A stretch of 64,000 bases of DNA from Pseudorhodoplanes sp. (lineage in GTDB: Bacteria > Pseudomonadota > Alphaproteobacteria > Rhizobiales > Xanthobacteraceae), in the NCBI GenBank assembly GCA_032027085.1, contig JAVSMS010000001.1, positions 186,001 to 250,000 of the forward strand, read 5' to 3'. Position 1 is the stretch's first letter. Each line of letters starts with the position of its first letter. A model generated the notes under the pieces. That model made no database searches, was not told the origin of the DNA, and saw nothing but the letters and a program-made list of their open reading frames with translations. Positions 8,603-17,981 of the stretch are shown here, one piece after another. The translations under genes were made by a program, and so were the position numbers.

Positions 8603-9964
8603 TCAGGACAGACCGGCCGCCACAAGCACGCGGCGCTGCTCGGCCTCCACCCTGGCGCTGGAGAAATCCCCGAGCATGTCCTGAAACAGGCGGCACCAGT
8701 TGAGCTCCGCCTTCAGATGAAGAAAGACGCCGCCAAGACCAATCGCCGCGCGATCCATGAAGACGAATTCACGCGGCACCGTCACCGGTCCCTTCTGCTT
8801 CAGCGCCTGGTGCACGCGGAAGGCTTCGCGGCGCCCATATTCGGATGGCTTCACGCCGTCGGCAATGGACCGCACGCGGTCATCCAGCAGCGGGCCATAG
8901 ATAAAGCGCGCCCAGATGTTGAGCACCTCGATCAGAGCGCGTGACAGATTCTTGAATCCCCAGGTCTCGTAGGCATTCACAATCAGCGCGTCGTCGCCGC
9001 GCTGCAGCCCGCGATACAGGTCGACCACTCCGCCGACAAAACGCGGCGGGAAAATCCGAATGCAGCCGTAATCGAGCAGGTTGATTCCCTGCGGCCCATC
9101 TTGCCCCTCGAACACCGAATAATTTCCGAGATGCGGGTCACCGTGAATGACACCGAAGCGGCTGAACGGAAGCCACCACGCGGTGAACATGGCCTGAGCA
9201 AGACGATTGCGTGCCTCAAGCGGCGCATCCTTGTACAAGAGAATGCGTTTGCCCTCCAGCCAGTCCAGCGTAAGCAGACGTCGCGTCGACAATTCCGGCC
9301 AGACGCGCGGGACGCGGATGCTGTCGATGCCGGAGAGCATGTCGCGATAGAGTGTGACATGCTTCGCCTCGCGCTCATAATCGAGCTCCTCGCGAATGCG
9401 GTCGGAAATCTCGCGGCCGATCTCGCTCGGATCGATAACAGGCTCCAGCCGGCGATAGAGCGCGAACAGCATCTGCAATTGCGTGAGATCGGCTTCGACC
9501 GCCGACTGCATGTCGGGATATTGCAGCTTGCACGCCAGTTCGCTGCCGTCATGCGCACGCGCTTTATGCACCTGGCCAAGCGAGGCCGCGGCGGCCGAAT
9601 GATGTTCGAAGGACGCGAATTTCTTTTGCCAGTCGGCACCCAACTCCGCGCTCATGCGCCGTTTTACAAAAGCCCAGCCCATGGGCGGCGCCTCGCTCTG
9701 CAGCTTGGCGAGTTCGATTGTGTATTCGGGCGGGATCGCTTCCGGAATGGTAGCGAGCAGTTGCGCCACCTTCATGATCGGGCCTTTCAGCCCGCCAAGC
9801 GCGGCACTCAGCGCCGCCGCGTTCTCCGCGCGGTCGAGCCCCATGCCGAGAAAACGCGCCGCCGCGAGCCGCGCGGCAATGCCGCCGACATTGGTGCCGA
9901 CGCGGGCATAGCGGGCGGCGCGCGCGGTGAAACGGTTGGCTTCGGGGTCTTCGGTCATGCTCAC
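8603..9964 (-). CDS. ABC1/AarF (UbiB-like) atypical kinase
   Basis: A 453-residue protein of the ABC1/UbiB family. GPIMKVAQLLATIPEAIPPEY is the KxGQ-type N-lobe block (here KVAQ), SAAAASLGQVHKA replaces the Gly-rich loop with the family's Ala-rich loop, LACKLQYP carries the ATP-site Lys, ELDYEREAKH the N-lobe Glu, GDPHLGNY the catalytic loop and LLDYG the metal-binding DFG equivalent. UbiB proteins support ubiquinone biosynthesis through ATPase activity. A soluble form lacking C-terminal transmembrane helices, so it may be a paralog rather than UbiB itself. Confidence 0.85.
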   Translation of the reverse strand: MSMTEDPEANRFTARAARYARVGTNVGGIAARLAAARFLGMGLDRAENAAALSAALGGLKGPIMKVAQLLATIPEAIPPEYTIELAKLQSEAPPMGWAFVKRRMSAELGADWQKKFASFEHHSAAAASLGQVHKARAHDGSELACKLQYPDMQSAVEADLTQLQMLFALYRRLEPVIDPSEIGREISDRIREELDYEREAKHVTLYRDMLSGIDSIRVPRVWPELSTRRLLTLDWLEGKRILLYKDAPLEARNRLAQAMFTAWWLPFSRFGVIHGDPHLGNYSVFEGQDGPQGINLLDYGCIRIFPPRFVGGVVDLYRGLQRGDDALIVNAYETWGFKNLSRALIEVLNIWARFIYGPLLDDRVRSIADGVKPSEYGRREAFRVHQALKQKGPVTVPREFVFMDRAAIGLGGVFLHLKAELNWCRLFQDMLGDFSSARVEAEQRRVLVAAGLS

Positions 9965-10079
9965 TCGTCGATAGCACTAAGATAGTGCCGTGCGGCAAAA
10001 AGGCGAGTCGCGAGGAAGCGGCCACAGATTCGCCGCCGCCAGCCGTTAACCGGCATCATCGCTTGACGGAGACATTTTC

Positions 10080-10781
10080 ATGAAGACCACGATTGCGGCA
10101 ATGCTGGCGACTTTTCTCCTTTTCCAGGCAGCCCCCTCCCCGGCACAACCGGCCAGTGATCGCGGTCCATCCATCACCGTTCGCGGTGACGGCCGCGCCG
10201 AGGTGCAGCCGGACATCGCCCGCATCTCGGTGGAAGTCGTGACGCGTGGAAAAACGCTGGAGACCGCCGGCAGCAGCCACAAGGAACGCGCGGCGAAAGC
10301 GACCGCTGCCTTGCGCGCGCTGGCCAAGGATGGCCTCACCATCGAGCAATCGAATTTCCGTCTCGATCAGGTGCGCCAGCCGGCCCCGCAGCAGGGACCT
10401 CGGCAGGAGACAGAGTATCAGGCGGTCACCTCCTATGAGCTCAAGACCAAGAAACTCGATACCATCGACGCGGTGATCACCGCGATTGCCGACACCGGCC
10501 TGTTCGAGATGCGCAATGTCCGCTTCGGCCTCGACGAGAAGAGCAACGCCCTCGACATGGCGCGACGCGACGCGGTCGCCGATGCCCGTCAGCGCGCCAA
10601 GATCTATGCGGAGGCGGCCGGCGTGCAGCTCGGCGACGTCATCGAGATCACCGATTCGGAGCCGCGCATGCTGCGCGAATTCGCAGCGCCGATGGCCGCG
10701 CGCGGCATGCAGGTTGCCCCGCCGGAGACGATCGCGGCGACGGCGCATGTCACGATGACATGGCGGCTGAAGCAGCCGTGA
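10080..10781 (+). CDS. SIMPL (DUF541) family periplasmic protein
   Basis: A 233-residue protein with a cleavable signal peptide (MKTTIAAMLATFLLFQAAPSPAQ). The mature part starts ITVRGDGRAEVQPDIARISV, the SIMPL signature, and has DMARRDAVADARQRAKIYAEAAGVQLG late in the domain. Related proteins include BP26/OMP28 of Brucella and YggE; they form periplasmic oligomers and are tied to oxidative stress. Stands alone. Confidence 0.88.
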   Translation: MKTTIAAMLATFLLFQAAPSPAQPASDRGPSITVRGDGRAEVQPDIARISVEVVTRGKTLETAGSSHKERAAKATAALRALAKDGLTIEQSNFRLDQVRQPAPQQGPRQETEYQAVTSYELKTKKLDTIDAVITAIADTGLFEMRNVRFGLDEKSNALDMARRDAVADARQRAKIYAEAAGVQLGDVIEITDSEPRMLREFAAPMAARGMQVAPPETIAATAHVTMTWRLKQP

Positions 10782-10811
10782 CAGTTAGCTCTTCGGCAGG
10801 TTGTCGCCGAT

Positions 10812-11129
10812 TCAGCGGGCGAGACTTTGCTCGCTCAATTCGCCTGCGGCCAGTGCGAGCATGATCGTTGTCGCCTGCGCGGGATCGGGCGCGAAATCGA
10901 CGCCGTTCTTGCGCAAGAAGACCATTATTGCCATGAACGCGATGCGTTTGTTGCCGTCGACGAACGCGTGATTCTTGGCTAGGCCGAACGCGTCAGCTGC
11001 GGCCAGGTCAGGTAGCGCCGCATTCTCGTATTGCCATTTGTTGAGCGGACGCTCGGTTGTGGGGCGCAACATGCCCTCGTCGCGCAAGCCGACCGCTCCG
11101 CCGAAGCGGCGCAGTTGCCGGCTATGCAT
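10812..11129 (-). pseudogene. Doc-type (Fic fold) death-on-curing toxin, degraded at both ends
   Basis: The reading frame contains HAFVDGNKRIAF, the HxFxDGNKR active site of Doc toxins, which AMPylate or phosphorylate elongation factor Tu. The first ATG (11129) falls inside the domain: codons before it read AAKEPAWLTYEQIVA in frame, as in intact Doc proteins, but no ATG, GTG or TTG precedes them. At the C-terminus the stop TGA (10812-10814) comes where a Trp is expected (SLAR-stop-IGDN), so TGG to TGA is likely. The partner antitoxin is frameshifted. Confidence 0.7.
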
Positions 11130-11176
11130 GGCAACGATCTGCTCGTAAGTCAGCCAGGCCGGCTCTTTCGCCGCGT

Positions 11177-11396
11177 TTATTTGGCGAGCGTCGCGAGTGT
11201 GTCGCGATACTCGTCCATGATGTCGTCGGCAATATCCATCGTCTTTTCGAAATCAGGATCGTAGGGCAGCACCTGAAAGCCGCCGCCTGCCAGTTCCACG
11301 ACATGCCATGTCTGACCGCGCTTGAGGTCGAGCCGCTGCATCAAGCGGCAGAATCAGGCCGTCGGAATTGCCGATTTTCTTGATTTCCAGCTTCAT
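11177..11396 (-). pseudogene. AbrB/MazE-type antitoxin, frameshifted
   Basis: From the ATG at 11396 the frame reads MKLEIKKIGNSDGLILPL, the canonical start of the antitoxin partnered with Doc toxins. Homology then jumps frame at about 11342 to QRLDLKRGQTWHVVELAGGG and on to DEYRDTLATLAK, stopping at 11177. A net +1 (or -2) shift separates the DNA-binding N-terminus from the toxin-binding tail. The original frame would stop after about 47 residues. Confidence 0.78.
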
Positions 11397-11456
11397 GACG
11401 GGCCTCCGCATCCGCATTATACAATCCGTATAACGCTATTTTACGTTCCGTACACG

Positions 11457-11939
11457 TCAGCTTTTGGCCCGCCTCTGCCACCACAGCAGCCCAAAAATTG
11501 CGAGCGGCGTCAGGAAATCCGTAAACAGGATCGGCCCGGCATTGCCCGGCGCCAGATTGCCAGCCTGCAGGATGTCGCGGATATGGCCGACTCCGGCGCC
11601 GCCGAGGAAACCGGCGACCACGAGATTGGTCGCCAGCCGCGCCTCGAATCCGCGAAAGGCGGCGTAGAGCCCGGCGAGCCCAATGCCGAGATTGGCGACG
11701 CCGACCTCGAACTGGAACGGTGACGTCTGCCAGCCGATCGCCGCCGCCGCGCGTTCGGCGAAAAAGATATGACCGGTCGCGGCCCAGAGACTCATCAGCC
11801 CGACCGGGAATAAGAAGATGTAGCGCAGCAGCGTGTCAGCGATTGTTCCGCGCGTCAGCGGGCGCGGCGCCCGCGACAATGAAAGGCCCGCGAACACAAG
11901 CGCGCAGATCCAGGCGAGAATCGGAATCAGCGTCACCAT
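11457..11939 (-). CDS. DUF6790-like membrane protein
   Basis: A 160-residue hydrophobic protein with four or five transmembrane segments. The features VGLMSLWAATGHIFF, GWQTSPFQFEVGVANLGIGL and a late NAGPILFTDFLTP block match a small uncharacterised inner-membrane family seen across Proteobacteria (annotated DUF6790 in my recollection). Function unknown. It lies 18 nt from the end of the oligopeptidase gene transcribed the same way. Confidence 0.65.
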   Translation of the reverse strand: MVTLIPILAWICALVFAGLSLSRAPRPLTRGTIADTLLRYIFLFPVGLMSLWAATGHIFFAERAAAAIGWQTSPFQFEVGVANLGIGLAGLYAAFRGFEARLATNLVVAGFLGGAGVGHIRDILQAGNLAPGNAGPILFTDFLTPLAIFGLLWWQRRAKS

Positions 11940-11957
11940 GACGATCTTCTGTCTGCG

Positions 11958-13805
11958 TCAGACAGACTTGTCCAGCGACTCTAGCTCGCCGATCATGCGG
12001 TCGATCACGCCAAGCCCGCTTTGCCAGAAATTCGGATCGCGCGCGTCAAGGCCGAAGGGCTTCAGCAATTCCGAATAATGCTTGGTGCCGCCGGCGGCGA
12101 GCATGTCGAGATAGCGCTCGGCAAAACCGGCTTCCGCCTTCTCGTAGACCGCATAGAGCGAATTCACCAGGCAGTCGCCGAAGGCATAGGCGTAGACATA
12201 GAACGGCGAATGGATGAAGTGCGGGATATAGGTCCAGAACACCTCATAACCCGGCTTGAGCTCAATCGTCGGCCCCAGGCTCTCGGTCTGCACTTCCATC
12301 CAGAGCTCATTGATACGTTCGGCAGTGAGTTCGCCGTCCTTGCGCTCGAGATGCACCTTGCGCTCGAAGGAATAGAACGCGATCTGCCGCACCACCGTAT
12401 TGATCATGTCCTCGACCTTGGCGGCAAGCATCGCCTTGCGCTCGGCCGGATTGGCCGTTGACCCGAGCAGCTTCTTGAAGGTCAGCATTTCGCCGAACAC
12501 GCTCGCCGTCTCCGCCAGCGTCAGCGGCGTCGGCGCCATCAGGGGCCCGTTCGGCGCCGCCAGCACCTGATGCACGCCATGGCCGAGTTCATGCGCAAGC
12601 GTCATCACATCGCGCGGCTTGCCCTGATAATTGAGCAGCACGTAAGGGTGCGCCGATGGCACGGTCGGGTGCGCGAAGGCGCCCGGCGCCTTGCCCGGCC
12701 GCACCGGCGCATCGATCCAGCGATCGTCGAAGAAGCGCTTGGCGATCTCCTTCATCTTCGGCGAGAACGCGCCGTAGGCGGAGAGCACGGTGTCGCGCGC
12801 CTCATCCCATTTGAACGAGCGCATCGGAACCTGCGGCAGCGGCGCATTGCGATCCCAGTGCGGCAGCTTGTCCTTGCCGAACCAGTGCGCCTTCAGCTTG
12901 TAATAGCGGTGCGACAGCCGTGGATAGGCGGAGCGCACCGCGCTCACCAATGCATCCACCACTTCGCGTTCGACGCGGTTGGACAGATGGCGCGCATCGG
13001 CCACGTCCTGGAAGCCGCGCCAACGATCGGAGATGTCCTTGTCCTTGGCGAGCGTGTTGGTGATCAGCGTGAATAGCCGCACATTGTCCTGGAACGTCGC
13101 CGCCAGCGCCTCCGCGGCGGCGCGACGCTTGTTCTCGTTTTGGTCCTGCAGAAAGTTCAGCGTCGGCTCGATCGCGAGCTCCTGCCCGTCGACCTTGAAG
13201 CGCAGGGCCGCCATGGTCTCGTCGAACAGGCGGTTCCAGGCGGAATAGCCGCTCACCGATTTCTCGTGGAACAACTGCTCGATGCGGTCTTCGAGCTGAT
13301 ACGGCTTCTCCTTGCGGATGTCTTCAAGCCACGGCCGGTAATGACCAAGCGCGGGATCGGCCATCGCCGCTTCCAGCGCGGCATCGTCGATGCGGTTCAG
13401 CTCCAGCGTAAAGAACAGAAGGTGTAGCGAGATCGAGGTGATGCGTTCCTGCACGTCGCCATAGAATTTCGCGCGCACCGGATCGGTCGTGTTGCCGGAA
13501 TAGACGAGGCCCGCATACGAGATCAGTCGCCCGAGCAGATCCTCGATCTTCTCATAACGGCGTACCGGCTCGGCCAAAGCCGCGCCCGCATCCGCACCCG
13601 CCGCCAGCTCGTTCAGCTTGCCCTTATAGTCCTTTTCGAAGGCGATGCATTCGGCTTCGGCCTTTTCCAGATCGCTCTTGATTCGCGGGTCATCGATGGA
13701 GGCGTAAAGGTCCGTCAGGTTCCATTCCGGCAGACTGCCGAGACCGAACGCGTCGGCGGGCTTCGATGCGGCTTTGGCGGGGGCAGTGCTGGTTGGGCTG
13801 GCCAT
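11958..13805 (-). CDS. pepF: M3 family oligoendopeptidase F
   Basis: A 615-residue cytosolic zinc metallopeptidase. TLAHELGHGVHQ carries HEXXH with a downstream Glu in LAETASVFGE as third zinc ligand; the long helical N-terminal half and GYEVFWTYIPHFIHSPFYVYAYAFG near the end are typical of PepF. It cuts 7-17-residue peptides. The start at 13805 (MASPTSTAPAKAA) is preferred over the ATG 35 codons upstream, whose leader is Arg-rich and unlike the family. Confidence 0.92.
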   Translation of the reverse strand: MASPTSTAPAKAASKPADAFGLGSLPEWNLTDLYASIDDPRIKSDLEKAEAECIAFEKDYKGKLNELAAGADAGAALAEPVRRYEKIEDLLGRLISYAGLVYSGNTTDPVRAKFYGDVQERITSISLHLLFFTLELNRIDDAALEAAMADPALGHYRPWLEDIRKEKPYQLEDRIEQLFHEKSVSGYSAWNRLFDETMAALRFKVDGQELAIEPTLNFLQDQNENKRRAAAEALAATFQDNVRLFTLITNTLAKDKDISDRWRGFQDVADARHLSNRVEREVVDALVSAVRSAYPRLSHRYYKLKAHWFGKDKLPHWDRNAPLPQVPMRSFKWDEARDTVLSAYGAFSPKMKEIAKRFFDDRWIDAPVRPGKAPGAFAHPTVPSAHPYVLLNYQGKPRDVMTLAHELGHGVHQVLAAPNGPLMAPTPLTLAETASVFGEMLTFKKLLGSTANPAERKAMLAAKVEDMINTVVRQIAFYSFERKVHLERKDGELTAERINELWMEVQTESLGPTIELKPGYEVFWTYIPHFIHSPFYVYAYAFGDCLVNSLYAVYEKAEAGFAERYLDMLAAGGTKHYSELLKPFGLDARDPNFWQSGLGVIDRMIGELESLDKSV

Positions 13806-14072
13806 TCGAGATCGCTGTCCAAATCGGTCAGGTGAAACAATGCGAATACGATGTGGCGATGCGATGACGGCACGGTCAAGGGGGCTGATGCCCCGCGCAT
13901 CCGTTCTCACCCAGAAACTGCCGGTCCTGCCAAGGGTGCCGCCGGTGCCGCGCCGGCATTGCGGCGCCTTGGCGCACTTAACGCCCCATTAAGTGAAAGC
14001 GACCAGAGTGCCCCGAAACGGCACACCCCTGCCGCCGCATATTGGCGCCCGGTCGCTTGCAAGGCATCCACC

Positions 14073-15581
14073 ATGGCTGAATGCGTTCTCATCGTTGATG
14101 ACGATCCGGTCCAGCGCCGGCTCCTGGAAAACATGGCGCGCAAGGCCGGCTACGATGTGCTGCTCGCCACGGGCGGCGACGATGCGCTGAGTATGCTCGC
14201 CGCCGACAGCCCGCCTGTCGATTGCGTGGTGCTCGATCTTGTCATGCCGGGACTCGACGGCCTCGGTTTCCTCGCCCGCATGCGCGAGGACGGCCGCAAG
14301 ATTCCGGTGATCGTGCAGACCGCGCATGGTGGGATCGACAACGTGGTCTCGGCGATGCGCGCCGGCGCCGTTGATTTCGTGGTGAAGCCGGTCGGCTTCG
14401 AGCGCCTGCAGGTCTCGATCCGGAACGCGCTCAACAACAGTGCGCTGACGAACGAGCTGGCGCGCGCCAAGCGCAGCCGCGACGGCACCCTCACCTTCAA
14501 GGATATCGTGACACGCTCAGCCCCGATGCGGACGGTGCTGCGCAATGCCGAAAAAACCATCGCCTCGCACATTCCGGTGCTGATTGAGGGCGAATCCGGC
14601 GTCGGCAAGGAATTGATCGCGCGCGCCATCCACGGGTCCGGCGAGCGCAGGAGCAAGCCTTTCGTCGCGGTGAATTGCGGCGCCATTCCCGACAATCTTG
14701 TCGAATCGATTCTCTTCGGTCACGAGAAGGGCGCATTCACCGGCGCCACCGAGCGCCACACCGGCAAGTTCGTCGAAGCGGACGGCGGCACGCTCTTCCT
14801 CGACGAAGTCGGCGAATTGCCGCTGGCCGCCCAAGTGAAATTGCTGCGCGCGGTACAGGAAAGCGAAGTCGAGCCGGTCGGCGCCCGCAAGCCGGTCAAG
14901 ATCAATGTGCGGCTGATCTCGGCGACCAATCGCAATCTCACAGAGGATGTGAAAGCCGGCCGCTTCCGCGAGGATTTGTTTTATCGCCTGCACGTTTTCC
15001 CGATCGCGGTGCCGCCGCTGCGCGAGCGGCCCGAGGACATTCCCGAACTGATGCGGCATTTCCTGGCGCGGTTCTCCGCCGAAGAAGGCAAAACCGTCCG
15101 CACGGTGTCCGGCGAGGCCGTGGCCTTGCTGTCGCGGCACCGCTGGCCCGGCAATGTTCGTCAGCTCGAAAACGCGATGTTCCGTGCCGTGGTGCTGGCC
15201 GAGAATGACACCATCGGTGTCGATGAGTTTCCGCAGATTGCGGCGCAAATGTCGGACAGACCGGCTGCGGCCGATACCGACTCGTCTGAGCTCACCCTGC
15301 TGGCAGATGCGCCGGCCATGGTCGTGGAGCCGGACCACCCGGCCGGCCCCTCCTGGCATCAGGGCGGATTGCCGCTGCTCGACTCGGCGGGCCATGTGCG
15401 CCCGCTGGAGGAGATTGAAGCCGAACTGATTCGGTTCGCCATCACCCATTACCGCGGACAGATGTCGGAAGTAGCGCGCCGTCTCAGGATTGGGCGGTCA
15501 ACTCTCTATCGCAAGCTTGAAAGTCTCGGCTATGCCGAATCTGACGGTAAAAAGGATGCCGAATCCGTGGCCTTCGAGTAA
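14073..15581 (+). CDS. NtrC-family sigma-54-dependent response regulator
   Basis: A 502-residue three-domain regulator. Receiver: residues 1-120 with LIVDDDP, phospho-acceptor Asp in VVLDLVMPG, and Lys in VVKPVGF. Central AAA+ domain: Walker A GESGVGKE, the sigma-54-contacting GAFTGA, Walker [12 protein letters not shown] and the R-finger region. C-terminal Fis-type helix-turn-helix: [24 protein letters not shown]. No sensor kinase sits beside it. An insertion of about 50 residues separates the AAA+ domain and HTH. The ATG at 14073 directly starts the receiver. Confidence 0.93.
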   Translation: MAECVLIVDDDPVQRRLLENMARKAGYDVLLATGGDDALSMLAADSPPVDCVVLDLVMPGLDGLGFLARMREDGRKIPVIVQTAHGGIDNVVSAMRAGAVDFVVKPVGFERLQVSIRNALNNSALTNELARAKRSRDGTLTFKDIVTRSAPMRTVLRNAEKTIASHIPVLIEGESGVGKELIARAIHGSGERRSKPFVAVNCGAIPDNLVESILFGHEKGAFTGATERHTGKFVEADGGTLFLDEVGELPLAAQVKLLRAVQESEVEPVGARKPVKINVRLISATNRNLTEDVKAGRFREDLFYRLHVFPIAVPPLRERPEDIPELMRHFLARFSAEEGKTVRTVSGEAVALLSRHRWPGNVRQLENAMFRAVVLAENDTIGVDEFPQIAAQMSDRPAAADTDSSELTLLADAPAMVVEPDHPAGPSWHQGGLPLLDSAGHVRPLEEIEAELIRFAITHYRGQMSEVARRLRIGRSTLYRKLESLGYAESDGKKDAESVAFE

Positions 15582-15750
15582 CGGCGAGCGACGAATCGGC
15601 TCGGAACTACCGGCAAATAACGGAAATTTGGCCTGACTACGCTGGGCCCGTCGCTTTTTTGAAGTGTTTTCCAGTCATCGAACGCTATAACGCAGCATGC
15701 GTTGTCTCGGCAGACCGGCACTTAAGTCCGGGCAATCAGGAGAGAATTCG

Positions 15751-17748
15751 ATGCGCGGCCTGAAATTCGACCGCCTTATTACGACGACCGCACTGGTATT
15801 GGCCCTGAGCGTTTCGGCTCAGGCGCAAGTCTTCACCGAAACCCCTTCGTCCGCTGCCGTCGAATCCAAAATCCCGATGCCGGAGCCGGCCAATGTACCA
15901 CCGCCGTCCGCCGCCGACGTAGCCCAGCCCGCAACCGGAAGCACGCCGCCTCCGCAGAACAAGCCGGACAAGCCGGCCCCTGCCGCATCGGTGCCGGCGG
16001 CAGCGCCTGTGGATACCGCTGCGCCGGCCGCAAGTCCGGCCCCTGCTCCCGCGACCGCCCCGGCGCCTGCAACCTCACCGGCCGTCGCCGCCACGCTCGA
16101 TCCGGTCGGGGAAAAGCTGCGTGACCTGCTGCCGAAGGCGGATCGCTATTTCAGCCGCCGCAACGAACGCGCCGCCGCCGAAGACTTTTACAAGGCTCGC
16201 AATTACCAGCCGCTCTGGATCGAGAACGGTGCGCTCTCCGCACGGGCAAAATCGGCTGTTGCCTATCTGAAGGGCGTCGATGCCGACGGGCTTGAACCCG
16301 AGGATTATCCCGCGCCCGACCTGAGGGCGGCGACGCCGGACGATCTGGCGCAGGCCGAACTCCGCTATACCGGCGAGATCCTGGATTTCGCCCGCCACGC
16401 CCAGAGCGGCCGCGTGCATTTCTCGCGCATCAGCGGCGATATCGGTTTCGATCTGCAGATGCTGGAGCCGTCCGAAATTCTTGCCAAGGTCGCGAATGCC
16501 ACCGACGTCGCGTCGGTGCTCGCCTCCTACCAGCCGCAGCATCCGCAATACAAGGCACTGAAAAAAGCGCTCGCCGAAGCGCGCGGCATCAAGACCGAAG
16601 AGCCGGAGATCGTGCGTGTGCCGGAGGGGCCGTCGCTGAAGCCCGGCATGAATGATCCGCGCGTTACGGTTCTGCGCAAGCGGCTAAAGATCGCAGGCGA
16701 CCAGAACGACACTGCCTATGACGCGAGCGTCGTCGAAGCGGTGAAAGCCTTTCAAAAAGGCGCCGGGCTGAACGCCGACGGCCTGGTCGGACCCGCCACC
16801 TTGCGTGCACTGAACGGCGCGCCTAAGCGCGAACGCACGGCCGACATCATTATCGCCAATATGGAGCGCTGGCGCTGGTTGCCCCACGATCTCGGCACCC
16901 GTTACGTGATGGTCAACATTCCCGACTTCACGCTGAAGATCGTGAGCAACAATGCGACCTACTGGAAGACCAAGATCGTTGTCGGCAAACCATCGCAGCC
17001 GACGCCGATCACCGCCGCGGCGATGAAGTTCATCACCGTCAATCCAACCTGGAACGTTCCGCCGTCGATCATCGCCAACGAATATCTGCCTGCGGTCCGG
17101 CAGGATCCCGGCGTGCTCGAGCGCATGGGCCTTCGCATGGAGCAGAACCGCGACGGCACGGTGCGCATCTATCAGCCGCCGGGCGACCGCAATGCGCTCG
17201 GCCGCATCCGCTTCAATTTCCCCAACAAGTTCCTCGTCTATCAGCACGACACGCCGGACAAGCATCTGTTCGCGCATGACCGGCGCGCTTACAGCCATGG
17301 GTGCATGCGCGTTGAAAATCCGCTGATGTATGGTGAGAAGCTGCTGTCGCTGGTGCGGCCAAGTGAAGGCTACACGCAGGAGAAGCTGCGCAGCATGTAC
17401 GGCAGTTCGGAAATCAATATTGATTTTCCAAAGACCTTGCCGGTCTACCTCACCTATCAAACCGCCTTTGTCGACGACAGCGGGAAGCTGGTGATCCGCG
17501 ATGACATCTATGGGCGTGACGCTGCCGTCATTGCCCAGTTCAAGGATGAGAACCGCAAGGTCGCGGACCTCGCCATCCAGCGATCACACACCGGTAGCGG
17601 AGTAAGCCGGGATTCGCTGCAATATCAGGTCCGCGAGGACACGGCCTTTGCCGACTGGTTCTCCTCCTCCCGCGGAGGGGTGCGCGGCGGTCCCCGCTAT
17701 TCCGGCCGCGACCCGATCGGCGACTTTTTCGGCAGACTTTTCCGCTAG
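15751..17748 (+). CDS. L,D-transpeptidase (YkuD) with peptidoglycan-binding domain
   Basis: A 665-residue YcbB-like envelope enzyme. Signal peptide (LITTTALVLALSVSAQA), then a Pro/Ala-rich linker (about 30-130), a scaffold domain, a PG_binding_1 repeat (VVEAVKAFQKGAGLNADGLVGPATLRALN) and a YkuD catalytic domain with FAHDRRAYSHGCMRVENP; the Cys is the nucleophile. It makes 3-3 peptide crosslinks in peptidoglycan. Start at the ATG 15751 preceded by AGGAGAG. A strong terminator follows. Confidence 0.92.
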   Translation: MRGLKFDRLITTTALVLALSVSAQAQVFTETPSSAAVESKIPMPEPANVPPPSAADVAQPATGSTPPPQNKPDKPAPAASVPAAAPVDTAAPAASPAPAPATAPAPATSPAVAATLDPVGEKLRDLLPKADRYFSRRNERAAAEDFYKARNYQPLWIENGALSARAKSAVAYLKGVDADGLEPEDYPAPDLRAATPDDLAQAELRYTGEILDFARHAQSGRVHFSRISGDIGFDLQMLEPSEILAKVANATDVASVLASYQPQHPQYKALKKALAEARGIKTEEPEIVRVPEGPSLKPGMNDPRVTVLRKRLKIAGDQNDTAYDASVVEAVKAFQKGAGLNADGLVGPATLRALNGAPKRERTADIIIANMERWRWLPHDLGTRYVMVNIPDFTLKIVSNNATYWKTKIVVGKPSQPTPITAAAMKFITVNPTWNVPPSIIANEYLPAVRQDPGVLERMGLRMEQNRDGTVRIYQPPGDRNALGRIRFNFPNKFLVYQHDTPDKHLFAHDRRAYSHGCMRVENPLMYGEKLLSLVRPSEGYTQEKLRSMYGSSEINIDFPKTLPVYLTYQTAFVDDSGKLVIRDDIYGRDAAVIAQFKDENRKVADLAIQRSHTGSGVSRDSLQYQVREDTAFADWFSSSRGGVRGGPRYSGRDPIGDFFGRLFR

Positions 17749-17768
17749 TTCTCGCGGGTTGTGGAAAG

Positions 17769-17808
17769 AGGCCGTTCGTTAACCACAGGGTTGACGAGCG
17801 GCCTTTTT
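17769..17808 (+). terminator. Rho-independent terminator of the L,D-transpeptidase gene
   Basis: A 16-bp stem starting AGGCCGTTCGTTAACC, closed by a 4-nt loop and pairing with GGTTGACGAGCGGCCT (two G-U wobbles), followed by TTTTT. It lies 20 nt after the stop codon. Confidence 0.9.
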
Positions 17809-17981
17809 GCATCAGGCAAGGCCATTTTTCGCCATCATCCGCGGTTACGCACGTCTCCAGGGACAGGGACGGGGTGATAATCTGCCATTAACTCATCACG
17901 ATAACACTGCGTTCACTATGACCCGCAGCTGCGGACGGGCTGCGGATCCCTGCCTGAGTGGACCCGTAAACGGACTTCGAC

